Shown here: positions 17,293 to 26,240 of the stretch, piece by piece | Layout: every line of letters starts with the position of its first letter | Position numbering within the stretch: the first letter of the stretch is position 1 | DNA from: Aquimarina sp. BL5 | Lineage (GTDB): Bacteria; Bacteroidota; Bacteroidia; Flavobacteriales; Flavobacteriaceae | Assembly (NCBI RefSeq): GCF_003443675.1 | Contig: NZ_CP031963.1 | Location: 5,804,501-5,868,500 of the forward strand | Length of the DNA: 64,000 nucleotides | Reading direction: 5' to 3' | Notes under the pieces: model-generated | The model's database searches: none | What the model saw: only the letters and a program-made list of their open reading frames with translations | What the model was told of the DNA's origin: nothing | Program-made: the position numbers and the translations under genes

Positions 17293-19128
17293 ATGGGTTT
17301 AGAAAATAAAGTTCAGATTAAAAACAGAATGATCAAAAAGGCAGCTTCCCTTTGGGGAGTTTCTCCTAATGAAATAGAAAGTTCTTTTGATCCTGTTGTA
17401 TCTCTTCTTATTGGAGCTTGTGCTTCGGAAATAGAAAAAATTTCTGGAGAAATTGATAATTCTCAGACCCGAATAACAGAGCGGTTGATTCAATTAATGA
17501 CTCCAGAAACTTTATATGGATCGAGACCAGCACATGGAATAGTTTATTCTGAACCAATTGAGAAGAAATCGACAATTACACCAGAGCATTTATTGTATTA
17601 TAAGAAAAAAGTAAAAACAAAGAATGCTAGCACTGAACTGAAAAATATATATTTTTCCCCAATTCAGAAAAACGAATTAATTGATGCGACTATTAGTCGT
17701 ATGATTTGTGGAGATAAGATTTTTGAGTTAGAAGGTAAGAGGAAGACAATAAGTCCTTTGTCCTTTAACAAGGGAGGTTCATTGCCAAATTCTACTTTAT
17801 ATTTAGGTGTCTCATCCGAGCATGAGAAAATTGCGTTAAAGGATGTGTCCTTTTATTTTGAGTTATTAGATGTACAAGAGAATGAACTTTTTTATCATCA
17901 TCTTAAAAATGCAACTTTTTATATAGACGGTAAGTCTGTAGATGTTTTTCCGGGATATTATAATAGTAATGTTTCAAGACGAATAAATTTAGAATCTATA
18001 TTTGATTATAAACCGAATAAAACAAGAAATATAGAACAGCAGATAAAAAAGCTGTATAAAAAACACTTTATTTCCGTAAAATCGAATATTTCACTGAATT
18101 CCGGGGCTAAAATACCAGAAGAATTTTCTAACTTTATAAATCAGAAGGATCATGATGATTTAGCTGATTTTAGTTGGATTAAGATTGAGTTTCCAAGAAT
18201 TATTGATGATTCGGTTTTGGAGAGTGTTTATTGTACTTTTAATGCTTTTCCTGCCCTTAATAGAAAGTGGGAAAGTATTTCTTATCAGTTAAAGGATTAT
18301 ATAGATATTGTCCCAATAAGTACGCAGGAATTATTCCTTGATATAAAATCGATATCTAATACTTCAGGAAAGGAGTATAGGTTAAGGGAAAATGATTCTT
18401 CTTTAGATGATAAAGGTACTTATGTTATTAGAAGAGATAATGTAAGTAAATTGGATTATAGAAAAGCACGCGAGTATTTGATACATTTGATTGAATTATT
18501 GAAAGATGAAAGTGCTTCTTTTTCCTTTTTTGGAAATGATTTTTTACAATCCAATATAAACGAATTAAATCAGAACATTTCTTTATTAGAAAAGAAAGTG
18601 TCTGACATGAAAAAATCATCAGAAGAAACGAATTATATTTCGGTAAAACCGTATAAGAAGAAGGATACACTTTTGGTAGAATATTGGGTGACTAATGGTG
18701 AAGATGCAAATCAAATTAAATCGGGGAATTCACTAAATATCTATCAGGGAACTGATTTGAAACAAAAAGGGAGTTTGTTTCTAACATCTACATTTCAAGG
18801 TAAAAATAACCTTGGGATGGAAGAAAGGCTTAATGCTTATAGAAGAGCTTTGCTATCTAGAAATCGAATTGTTACTAGAGAAGATATAAAAGCACTTTGT
18901 TATGAATTATGCAGTAATAAAGTACAGGAAGTAAAGGTGTCTAAAGGTTTTAAAACCGATATTCATATTTCTAAAGGACTTATTCCTTGTATCGAAGTTA
19001 AGCTTTTGGTAAACAAAGCAGAAAAAACATCATCTGGTGAGTGGGATTCTTTAAAAAGTAACATTTTGTCTATTTTGGAACAACAATCCCTAAATGTGTT
19101 TCCATATAAGATTACAGTAGTAGATTAA
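17293..19128 (+). CDS. tssF: T6SS baseplate protein TssF
   Basis: The start is set at the ATG 17293 (MGLENKVQIKNRMIKKAASLWG), preceded by AAAAGGG. An earlier start at 17245 would lie inside tssE. The resulting 611-residue protein shows TssF features: WGVSPNEIESSFDPVVSLLIGACASEIEKI near the N-terminus, RLIQLMTPETLYGSRPAHGI, and a C-terminal half with ERLNAYRRALLSRNRIVTREDIKALCYE, which resembles contractile-tail baseplate wedge proteins. TssF binds TssG, TssE and TssK to make the wedge. It continues into tssP after 23 bases. Confidence 0.87.
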   Translation: MGLENKVQIKNRMIKKAASLWGVSPNEIESSFDPVVSLLIGACASEIEKISGEIDNSQTRITERLIQLMTPETLYGSRPAHGIVYSEPIEKKSTITPEHLLYYKKKVKTKNASTELKNIYFSPIQKNELIDATISRMICGDKIFELEGKRKTISPLSFNKGGSLPNSTLYLGVSSEHEKIALKDVSFYFELLDVQENELFYHHLKNATFYIDGKSVDVFPGYYNSNVSRRINLESIFDYKPNKTRNIEQQIKKLYKKHFISVKSNISLNSGAKIPEEFSNFINQKDHDDLADFSWIKIEFPRIIDDSVLESVYCTFNAFPALNRKWESISYQLKDYIDIVPISTQELFLDIKSISNTSGKEYRLRENDSSLDDKGTYVIRRDNVSKLDYRKAREYLIHLIELLKDESASFSFFGNDFLQSNINELNQNISLLEKKVSDMKKSSEETNYISVKPYKKKDTLLVEYWVTNGEDANQIKSGNSLNIYQGTDLKQKGSLFLTSTFQGKNNLGMEERLNAYRRALLSRNRIVTREDIKALCYELCSNKVQEVKVSKGFKTDIHISKGLIPCIEVKLLVNKAEKTSSGEWDSLKSNILSILEQQSLNVFPYKITVVD

Positions 19129-19151
19129 TTATATTTTGAAAACAATAAATC

Positions 19152-20141
19152 ATGAAAAAATCAAGTAGTACAACGAATTATCATATGGATAAAAGTGTAG
19201 TGTTGTTTTTTATCATAACAATACTGGTAACGGCAACGGTGTTTGCCTTTAAATACGTTAATTACACTCCTTGCGAAATTATAGAACTTTCTTACAGTAA
19301 AACCGAAGCTAAAGTAGATGAGTCTATTGAGTTTGAAGATAAAACAATAGGAGCGCTGGAGTGGAAATGGGATTTTGGAGATAGTACTGCAACGGATACA
19401 AGAAGAAAACTTTTTCATACCTATAAGAAGCCTGGAGAATATACGATTTCACTGATTGTTAATGGTAAATGTCCAAAAATTCAGACTATTACTGTTTTAG
19501 AGAAAGAAGAGGTTTTAGATCCTTTAAAGAAAGCTAAGTTTAAAATTCTTACACCAAAAATAAGAGTTGGAGAAAAATTAAAAGTAAAAGATAATACCCT
19601 AAATGCAACATCTTGGGAATGGAATTTTGAAGATGCTATAGGAGCTAATTCTAAAGAGCAGAATCCTGAGTATGTTTATAATACAGAAGGAAAGAAGACA
19701 ATTACCTTAATCCCTAATGGAGAGCTTAAATATGCTACTAAGCAGACTATAGAAGTATTGCCTAAGATAATAGAGGTAGTTCGAAGAGATGAGACTGTAG
19801 TCCGAGAAATATCTACTATTCCGGTGGATCCTATCGGAGAAGGCTCTATTGATGTTGATCCTAAAGAAGAGTTTAAAGCACCTTTTATAAATGAAAAATC
19901 GTTTAAAGCTAAACTTATTCTTGTCTCGACAAAGAAAGCAAGTGTTAATGATTTTAAGGACTATCTATGTGGAAATCTTGACTTACCAATAATAGTGAAC
20001 AGAAAGCGAACTACTTTTATTGAGTTTTGTGAAAAAATCAAAGGAAAGGGTATTAAGATAAAAGAATTAGAGTTAACCCGAGAGGATAACAATTGTATAA
20101 AGAATATTGTACTGAAATATTCTAAAACAAGTATATTTTAA
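19152..20141 (+). CDS. tssP: T6SSiii membrane-complex protein TssP (PKD repeats)
   Basis: A 329-residue protein with a single N-terminal membrane anchor (about residues 13-32, VVLFFIITILVTATVFAF) and two PKD-type repeats in the periplasmic part: IEFEDKTIGALEWKWDFGDST ... HTYKKPGEYTISLIVNG, then LKVKDNTLNATSWEWNFED ... YVYNTEGKKTITLIPNG. A C-terminal domain of about 100 residues follows. This is the layout of TssP, a subtype iii envelope component. Only 4 bases separate it from tssK, so the two are co-translated or nearly so. Confidence 0.8.
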   Translation: MKKSSSTTNYHMDKSVVLFFIITILVTATVFAFKYVNYTPCEIIELSYSKTEAKVDESIEFEDKTIGALEWKWDFGDSTATDTRRKLFHTYKKPGEYTISLIVNGKCPKIQTITVLEKEEVLDPLKKAKFKILTPKIRVGEKLKVKDNTLNATSWEWNFEDAIGANSKEQNPEYVYNTEGKKTITLIPNGELKYATKQTIEVLPKIIEVVRRDETVVREISTIPVDPIGEGSIDVDPKEEFKAPFINEKSFKAKLILVSTKKASVNDFKDYLCGNLDLPIIVNRKRTTFIEFCEKIKGKGIKIKELELTREDNNCIKNIVLKYSKTSIF

Positions 20142-20145
20142 AAGG

Positions 20146-21303
20146 ATGGAATTAACGAATAAAAATCATCATCGTGTCAACTGGATTGACGGCATGAAGA
20201 TCAATAAAAATCATTTTATTGAAGCAGATAATGCATTTACCAATTTTTCGCAGCTAATAGGTTCTAAAGATATTAATGCGATTAATTATGGGTTGTTACC
20301 AGATTTAGTAGGTGATGATGCTGTGGATATGGTGTTTTCTATGGATGGTCAAGATACTATCAAAGTACAGCTCAATAGATGTAGAGCTATTACCAAAGGC
20401 GGGTATATCATAAATATTACGCCAGAAATATCTTCTTCTTTAGAACAAAAAGGCAGTATAATTAATACAGAATATAAGATCAATCGTACTGAAGAAGAAT
20501 GTTATATAGTGCTTAATGTAGACCCTTATGGCAGAGTTCCTGTTGGAGATGCGGATCCGGATGAAGAACCGCCACGACATCCTCACGTGTTACCGGAATA
20601 TGGTCTTAGTATTATTAATATGGCAGAAGCCAATGAAGAAGAGTTTGGAAAACACCATATTACGATTGGAAAAATAGAGTTTCATGATGGGGTAGCGTCT
20701 TTGGCAGAAGATTTTATTCCACCATGTGTTTCCATCCAAAGTCATCAGGATCTTCGATATATATATACAGAAATACATACGTTTTTTAATGCTATAGAGA
20801 AATATTCTATGAATATTATTCAGAAGATCTATCAGAAAAAACAATCTAATGAGCTTGCAACGATGGTATTAACGTTAACGCAAGGCACTTTGCAGTATCT
20901 AGGAGGAATGTTGCCAGAGTTTAGGTTATATGATAGACATCTTCCACCAGTTACTATGATTACTAAATTGATGTCACTTGCTAGAGTAATCAAAAATAAT
21001 ATGGATGTTTACGTGGGTACAGGAAAAGAAGAGTTATTAAATTATTTATCGGATTGGTGTGATCTTAATCAAGGAGCCTTTGAGAATGTATTGGTAGAAA
21101 TGATGGACTTAGAATATCAGCATACTGATATTAATAAGGCTTTGCATAATGTATCGAGTTTTACAAAATTAATGCTCTCGTTATTTAAGAAATTAAATGA
21201 GCTTGATTATATTGGGAAAAAATCAGATTCTAATATATTTGTTAAGGAAGAGGTTATTGCAAAACCAGATGTTAAAAACAGACGTAGCTTCTTATTAGAT
21301 TAA
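20146..21303 (+). CDS. tssK: T6SS baseplate adaptor TssK
   Basis: A 385-residue protein of the TssK family in its Bacteroidota form: VNWIDGMKINKNHFIEADNAF at the N-terminus (the shoulder domain), GRVPVGDADPDEEPPRHPHVLPEYGLSII, and a helical C-terminal half (EIHTFFNAIEKYSMNIIQKIYQKKQ, RVIKNNMDVYVGTGKEELLNYLSDWCD). TssK trimers link the baseplate wedge to the membrane complex. The gene follows tssP by 4 bases and precedes tssO by 27. Confidence 0.9.
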   Translation: MELTNKNHHRVNWIDGMKINKNHFIEADNAFTNFSQLIGSKDINAINYGLLPDLVGDDAVDMVFSMDGQDTIKVQLNRCRAITKGGYIINITPEISSSLEQKGSIINTEYKINRTEEECYIVLNVDPYGRVPVGDADPDEEPPRHPHVLPEYGLSIINMAEANEEEFGKHHITIGKIEFHDGVASLAEDFIPPCVSIQSHQDLRYIYTEIHTFFNAIEKYSMNIIQKIYQKKQSNELATMVLTLTQGTLQYLGGMLPEFRLYDRHLPPVTMITKLMSLARVIKNNMDVYVGTGKEELLNYLSDWCDLNQGAFENVLVEMMDLEYQHTDINKALHNVSSFTKLMLSLFKKLNELDYIGKKSDSNIFVKEEVIAKPDVKNRRSFLLD

Positions 21304-21330
21304 TGTGTATTTAAATTATAATTTAGAGAA

Positions 21331-21849
21331 ATGAAACCAAAAAACAGTAAAGAAAGAAGAAATAGTGTACTAAAATTTGCCTTACTATTTTTATTTACAG
21401 TCGCATTAATCGTAACCGCATTCTTTTTTGATTTTGACAGAATTCCTTTTAAGGAGAATGAAGTATTAAGAGAGCGTAAAGCTGTTATAGAAAAAAAGGA
21501 AAAGTTTCAAAAAGACTTCTCTAAAGGAATGTTTACGATAGAAAAATTGATAGATTCTTTAAACAGGCCTGATAAAAAAGAAGATCTGTATTATATTAAT
21601 AGATCTTTAGAGTCAGAAATAGGGGATCTAAGTGAAACTATTGATCCTAAAGATACTACATATGCATACAAAATGTATGTGAATATTGTAAGTTCTTATA
21701 GACAAATTAAAGAGATGAAGGCCTTATTATCAAAACAAGAGGCAGAGGTTAAAAAGCTAGAAGAATATAAGACTGCATTAAGGGAAACGAGGGAGCAATT
21801 AGATAAAGCTAAAACTGATCTTGATTTATGTAGAGCATCTAGAAGATAA
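21331..21849 (+). CDS. tssO: T6SSiii membrane-complex protein TssO
   Basis: A 172-residue protein: a basic N-terminus (KPKNSKERRNSVLK), one membrane helix (about residues 16-33, FALLFLFTVALIVTAFFF), then an alpha-helical periplasmic part with a long coiled-coil at the C-terminus (SKQEAEVKKLEEYKTALRETREQLDKAKTDL). Size, topology and position after tssK match TssO of subtype iii loci. It is the last gene of the rightward unit and is followed by a very strong terminator. Confidence 0.75.
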   Translation: MKPKNSKERRNSVLKFALLFLFTVALIVTAFFFDFDRIPFKENEVLRERKAVIEKKEKFQKDFSKGMFTIEKLIDSLNRPDKKEDLYYINRSLESEIGDLSETIDPKDTTYAYKMYVNIVSSYRQIKEMKALLSKQEAEVKKLEEYKTALRETREQLDKAKTDLDLCRASRR

Positions 21850-21887
21850 TCGAGTTTTTATCAGATAGGCTAAAATTTTAAATTAAT

Positions 21888-21934
21888 AAAAAACAAAAAA
21901 GTGTATGATTTACTCATACACTTTTTTGTTTTTT
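21888..21934. terminator. strong bidirectional terminator between tssO and the M61 gene
   Basis: A perfect 21-bp inverted repeat with a 5-base loop: an A-run plus GTGTATGA (21888-21908) and TCATACAC plus a T-run (21914-21934). It separates two convergent genes and works in both directions. Confidence 0.9.
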
Positions 21935-21953
21935 ATTAATAATTGTAAATGTG

Positions 21954-23762
21954 TTATTTAGACTTTAACCAATTTTCTCTTTTTAGTAAAGCTTTTTTAC
22001 TAGGTTTAGAGAATTGAGTTATCTCTACTTGAGAGCTAACACCGAACTTAACAAACGCTTTTTTCTCTTGATCTAACCTTCGATAAACAATAGTTGCTTT
22101 TTTGCCAGGTTTGTATTTTTTTAAAACCCCATTGAATTGATCAATGTCAGAAAAAGACTGATTGTCGATTGCTACAATTACATCTCCTTTTTCTAAACCG
22201 ATGGTATATGCAGGAGTTCCTTTCTTCACGTATTTTGAGATCACCGCATTATCATCTTCGTTAAATTCTATTTCTACTCCTAAATAGGGTTCTTTACTAT
22301 TGGTTTTTGGATAGATAGCGACAGATCCTAAAAGTTTTTTAAAGTCAGGAATTTGACTGTCAAAAATATATTTCTCAAAGAAATCATCTGCAAAAGATTC
22401 TCCAGCATATTCTCTCAGTGTAAAAAACAAATTCTCTATCGTATATGGTATTTCTGTTTTTCCATATTTAGTCCAGACTAATTTCAGGTAGTCATCTAAG
22501 TTTAAATCGTCCTTATCTCTTAAGGATAAGTCTAACGCAAGGCCCAACATGCTTCCATATGAATAGTAAGATACAAATGTATTTCCTCTGTTTGTAGGAT
22601 CTACAGATGTAGCTGCATCAACAAAAGGAGCTTGATAACTCATTTCTATAGGATTGAAATATTGTAGGGCAGGAGAGTTCCAAACATAATTATATGTTTT
22701 GCTTAAACTTTCTATATATTGATCTTGCGTAATAATACCTGCTCTGCAAAGTATAAGATTTGTATAATAACTTGTAAAACCTTCTGCAAACCACAATTCA
22801 CCAGACATGTTTGTTTCTTCAAAATCAAAAGGCTCTAATGAATTAGGGCGAATACGTTCTACATTCCAAGCGTGAAAAAATTCGTGGGCGACTGTACCTA
22901 TGTTTTTTTCCATTCCTCCATCAGCAAGACTTAGTGTACTTGTTAAAACTGTAGAATTACGATGTTCCATTCCATCTCCAGAAACCTGAGGCATATAACT
23001 AGCCAGGAAAGTGTATTCTCCGTAATCGAAATTTGGATAATCTCCGAAAACCGCTTTTTCTTGTTCAACAATCTTTTTTATTTGTTCGAAATATTGATCC
23101 GCTTCTTCCTCGGTACCTTGATGAAGCAATGCTAGCTTTATAGTATACTCAGTGCCACCAGAAGCTACTTTGAATTCCTTAACTGTATGGTTGCTGATTT
23201 GCGCTGGACTGTCCATGAAATATTGTAAGTTAGGAGCTAGGAATTTGTTACCTCCTAAAGGAATCAATTGCGTAGCAACATTCCATTTTAGATCTTCTCG
23301 AACCAAGTATGTTACTTGTACTGGACGATCCTTTAAAGTAGGAACATACATAAACGTTGCGGGCATATTAAGGTGCGCGTGTGTTTCATCTATTTGCGAA
23401 TAAGTTCCGTCACCTCTATCTGCAAACAGTGTATAAGATAGCTTAATAGTTCCATCATGTCCAGAAACATCCCACTGATGTGGATTAGGTCTTGTTACAG
23501 TAACATCTTTGTCTTTGCTATCTGTAATTTTGACATCATATACATTTTTCGCAAATTCATGTAAAGCATATCTACCCGGAGAAGTTCTACTCATTCTTAA
23601 AGAAATAGTGCCGCTTTCCAAATTAGTAAACACGGCTTCGATTTGAGCTTCGTGATGTGCAGCATTTTTAAAAGAAATTTGATATTCATTTCTTACCTGA
23701 GTATGTCCAGATTGAAAAACAAAAAGAAAAAAAACAAAAAGAAAAAATCGAAAAGATTTCAT
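21954..23762 (-). CDS. M61-family aminopeptidase with PDZ domain
   Basis: A 602-residue protein with an N-terminal signal peptide (SFRFFLFVFFLFVFQSGHTQ). The order is an N-terminal beta domain, then the thermolysin-like catalytic core with zinc motif HEFFH (His293, His297) and the downstream Glu in LWFAEGFTSYY, then a helical part, then a PDZ domain near the C-terminus (KKGTPAYTIGLEKGDVIVAIDNQSF). Family M61 enzymes are glycyl aminopeptidases that trim peptides. Export suggests a role in periplasmic or outer-surface protein digestion. It is a single-gene unit, convergent with the T6SS operon. Confidence 0.88.
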   Translation of the reverse strand: MKSFRFFLFVFFLFVFQSGHTQVRNEYQISFKNAAHHEAQIEAVFTNLESGTISLRMSRTSPGRYALHEFAKNVYDVKITDSKDKDVTVTRPNPHQWDVSGHDGTIKLSYTLFADRGDGTYSQIDETHAHLNMPATFMYVPTLKDRPVQVTYLVREDLKWNVATQLIPLGGNKFLAPNLQYFMDSPAQISNHTVKEFKVASGGTEYTIKLALLHQGTEEEADQYFEQIKKIVEQEKAVFGDYPNFDYGEYTFLASYMPQVSGDGMEHRNSTVLTSTLSLADGGMEKNIGTVAHEFFHAWNVERIRPNSLEPFDFEETNMSGELWFAEGFTSYYTNLILCRAGIITQDQYIESLSKTYNYVWNSPALQYFNPIEMSYQAPFVDAATSVDPTNRGNTFVSYYSYGSMLGLALDLSLRDKDDLNLDDYLKLVWTKYGKTEIPYTIENLFFTLREYAGESFADDFFEKYIFDSQIPDFKKLLGSVAIYPKTNSKEPYLGVEIEFNEDDNAVISKYVKKGTPAYTIGLEKGDVIVAIDNQSFSDIDQFNGVLKKYKPGKKATIVYRRLDQEKKAFVKFGVSSQVEITQFSKPSKKALLKRENWLKSK

Positions 23763-24169
23763 TAATAGTAATTTTGGTTAAAAGATTCGTGCTATTATAA
23801 TCGGTAAAATTAAAAATAATTAGTTACCGAAGCGTAATTGGGAAAGTTCGAAATTTTTATGGGGCCCGAAATGATTCGAAAAATAAACTTTTAAAATCAT
23901 ACCAGAAGTCAAAAATACAACAAACTCTTAATTGCGCAAATATTAGCAAAGGAAATTGATTGTAACACAAAAAGAGTTGAGAAATTACTTCTCTTAGAAA
24001 TAGAATACATTAAATATGTTAATTTTTGTTTAACTAATAGTGTAAAAGGTTAAACAATTGTGTAGATTTGATTTTGTAAGTTTATTAATCACCTGATGAT
24101 GTAAAGATTTTCCTTAAGATATTGCTTTAGAAAAATCTACTAGATCTTCAGAATACAATAAAAAATCGA
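23763..24169. other. divergent intergenic region upstream of folE
   Basis: No gene is seen in 407 bases. TAGATTTG about 100 bases before folE fits the -7 consensus, but no TTG stands at the right distance. There are no riboswitch-like stems or repeats. The region must hold promoters for the leftward peptidase and for folE. Confidence 0.4.
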
Positions 24170-24868
24170 ATGAAAATAGAAACAGAAACATTGCTTAAGT
24201 CTAATGGATACAATTTAAAAGGTTTTTCTATTGATGATATCGGTGACGACCATATTAGTACCGGAATGGAAACTCCAATGAAGAAAAATGCATTTGATAT
24301 GTCCGACACAGAAAAAAAAGAGCGGATAGCGCACTTGTTTGCAGAGATTATGGATGTGATGGGGTTGGATTTAACAGATGATTCGCTAAAAGGGACACCT
24401 AATCGCGTAGCCAAAATGTATATTGAGGAAATTTTTTCAGGATTAGATCCTAAGAATAAACCCAAAGTAGCATTGTTTGATAATAAATACAAATACAATC
24501 AAATGCTGGTAGAAAAAAACATTACGTTTTATTCTAATTGCGAGCATCACTTTGTACCGATAATAGGTAAAGCGCACATTGCATATATCTCATCAGGAAA
24601 AGTCATTGGGTTGTCAAAACTTAATCGTATAGTACAATATTTTGCCAAGCGTCCACAAGTACAAGAAAGGTTAACAAATCAGATAGCTACAGAGCTTAAA
24701 CAGATTCTAAACACAGAAGATGTAGCAGTTATTATAGATGCCAAACATTTATGCGTCTCTTCTAGAGGAATTAAAGATGATACTTCGGCTACGGTAACTT
24801 CGTATTATGGAGGTGTTTTTAATACATCGGATAAAATTTCAGAGTTGCAGAACTATATAAATAATTGA
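24170..24868 (+). CDS. folE: GTP cyclohydrolase I
   Basis: A 232-residue enzyme converting GTP to dihydroneopterin triphosphate, the first step of folate synthesis. Family motifs: FYSNCEHHFVPIIGKAHIAY (Cys124 and the adjacent His residues of the zinc/catalytic site), KVIGLSKLNRIVQYFAKRPQVQERL and VIIDAKHLCVSSRGI (third zinc ligand). An N-terminal extension of about 45 residues precedes the core. The gene leads a rightward run that passes into photolyase genes. Folates (methenyltetrahydrofolate) serve as light antennae in some photolyases, so co-location may be functional; this is inference. Confidence 0.95.
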   Translation: MKIETETLLKSNGYNLKGFSIDDIGDDHISTGMETPMKKNAFDMSDTEKKERIAHLFAEIMDVMGLDLTDDSLKGTPNRVAKMYIEEIFSGLDPKNKPKVALFDNKYKYNQMLVEKNITFYSNCEHHFVPIIGKAHIAYISSGKVIGLSKLNRIVQYFAKRPQVQERLTNQIATELKQILNTEDVAVIIDAKHLCVSSRGIKDDTSATVTSYYGGVFNTSDKISELQNYINN

Positions 24869-24909
24869 TTGACTGATTCATCCATTTAAAATAAGAGCTT
24901 TTATTAAAT

Positions 24910-25539
24910 ATGCATTATACAAAAGAACAGATAGCATCTATGGATCGTGTGCAGCGACTAAAAATAATAAATGCTGTATCCGGCATAAAACCTGCGAACC
25001 TCATTGGAACGATCGCTGATGACGGTAAAACCAACGTTGCAATATTTAGCTCTGTAGTTCACTTAGGCAGTGATCCGGCCCTTATGGGTTTTATTATGAG
25101 ACCAATTGGCGAAGTTTCCAGACACACTTACGAAAATATTTTACAGAATGGTCAGTATACAATTAATCATGTAGACAGATCTTTTGTGAAAAATGCACAT
25201 TATACCTCTGCGAAATTAGATCGAAATGATTCTGAGTTCGAAAAATGCGGATTGAATGAAGAATATATATCAGGATTTGAAGCTCCATTTGTTAAAGAAA
25301 GTCAACTCAAAATAGGATTGCAATTCGTAGAAGCTATAAATATTCGTCTGAACGGTACTATTTTAATGATAGGTGAAATAAAGCACTTAATCATTCCAGA
25401 AGCAAATATTGGAGATCATCTAGATTTGGATCTAAGTATTACAAATACGGTGGGTATTTCTGGGTTGAATACCTATTACGCTTTAGAAAAGATAGCAGAG
25501 TATCCTTATGCAAGGGCAGCCGAAATACCTGATTTCTAA
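24910..25539 (+). CDS. flavin reductase-like, FMN-binding split-barrel protein
   Basis: A 209-residue protein of the flavin reductase family: ANLIGTIADDGKTNVAIFSSVVHLGSDPALMGFIMRP is the typical FMN-binding split-barrel segment, followed by HTYENILQNGQYTINHV. Members bind FMN and reduce flavin or act as flavoproteins. The substrate is unknown. It lies between folE and the photolyase group, whose enzymes need reduced FAD. A supporting role in flavin reduction is possible but not shown. Confidence 0.75.
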   Translation: MHYTKEQIASMDRVQRLKIINAVSGIKPANLIGTIADDGKTNVAIFSSVVHLGSDPALMGFIMRPIGEVSRHTYENILQNGQYTINHVDRSFVKNAHYTSAKLDRNDSEFEKCGLNEEYISGFEAPFVKESQLKIGLQFVEAINIRLNGTILMIGEIKHLIIPEANIGDHLDLDLSITNTVGISGLNTYYALEKIAEYPYARAAEIPDF

Positions 25540-25544
25540 ATAGA

Positions 25545-25964
25545 ATGGATTTTACAATAGTTAAGCTACTTTTCGATTTTGGATTATTGATTCTAATTTG
25601 GATGGTACAGCTTATTATATATCCTGGATTTAAACATTATCAAAAAGAAGATTTGATCAAATGGCATCGCGTATATGCTCTTAGAATAACTCTGATTGTT
25701 ATGCCTTTGATGATAGGTCAACTTTTGATAAATGTGGCTTCCATTTATATGATTTTCAGCTTTTATAGTTTGATAAGTCTGATTTTAGTAGTATTAGTTT
25801 GGTTATCGACTTTTATACAATTTGTTCCGATGCATAGTCGTATTTCGGACGGAATTTTTGATAGGACACTCATACATCGATTAGTCCATCTTAATTGGTT
25901 GCGTACGTTTTTATGGACTACCATTTTTCTTTTTGGGTTGCTGGGGTACTTTATACAGTTATAA
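25545..25964 (+). CDS. small integral membrane protein
   Basis: A 139-residue protein with four hydrophobic helices (about residues 8-25, 46-66, 67-90 and 115-137). HYQKEDLIKWHRVYALRI lies in the first loop and FVPMHSRISDGIFDRTLIHRLVHLNWLRT before the last helix. This recalls small uncharacterised four-helix membrane proteins of Bacteroidota found near photolyase genes. No catalytic motif. It starts 5 bases after the flavin reductase gene and is likely in the same transcript. Confidence 0.6.
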   Translation: MDFTIVKLLFDFGLLILIWMVQLIIYPGFKHYQKEDLIKWHRVYALRITLIVMPLMIGQLLINVASIYMIFSFYSLISLILVVLVWLSTFIQFVPMHSRISDGIFDRTLIHRLVHLNWLRTFLWTTIFLFGLLGYFIQL

Positions 25965-25996
25965 TTTATAATTAGACTATTCTTAACGTTTGTATC

Positions 25997-26027
25997 TTGT
26001 TAAGATCATCTTAGTGTTATATTTTTG
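25997..26027 (+). promoter_or_regulatory. promoter of the photolyase group with a palindrome in its spacer
   Basis: TTG (25997-25999), a 20-base spacer and TATTTTTG (26020-26027) fit the Bacteroidota promoter well. Inside the spacer, TAAGAT-C-ATCTTA (26001-26013) is a perfect 6+6 inverted repeat, placed where a bound repressor would block RNA polymerase. Transcription would begin about 35 bases before the DUF2256 start. Confidence 0.65.
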
Positions 26028-26067
26028 TTTAATTATTTCTTTTATTTATTAAACAAAAAAATCTAAT

Positions 26068-26217
26068 TTGAAAAAATCTAATCTCCCTGTTAAAATCTGT
26101 AAAGTATGCGAACGACCATTTACTTGGAGAAAGAAATGGGAAAAGGTTTGGGAAGAAGTAAAGTATTGTAGCAATAGGTGCAGAAATAATAGAGGAAGCA
26201 TAAAAGGAGAGGTTTAG
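26068..26217 (+). CDS. DUF2256 small zinc-binding-like protein
   Basis: A 49-codon gene starting at TTG (26068): [18 protein letters not shown], then [16 protein letters not shown] and SNRCRNNRG. Four cysteines in two pairs (CKVC and CSNRC) and the tryptophan-rich middle are the DUF2256 pattern, probably a single zinc knuckle. Genes of this family commonly sit beside cryptochrome/photolyase genes, and here it is directly ahead of one. The molecular role is unknown. No in-frame ATG exists before the first Cys pair, which supports TTG. Confidence 0.75.
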   Translation: MKKSNLPVKICKVCERPFTWRKKWEKVWEEVKYCSNRCRNNRGSIKGEV

Positions 26218-26240
26218 AATACATAAATTAGTTATTAAGC

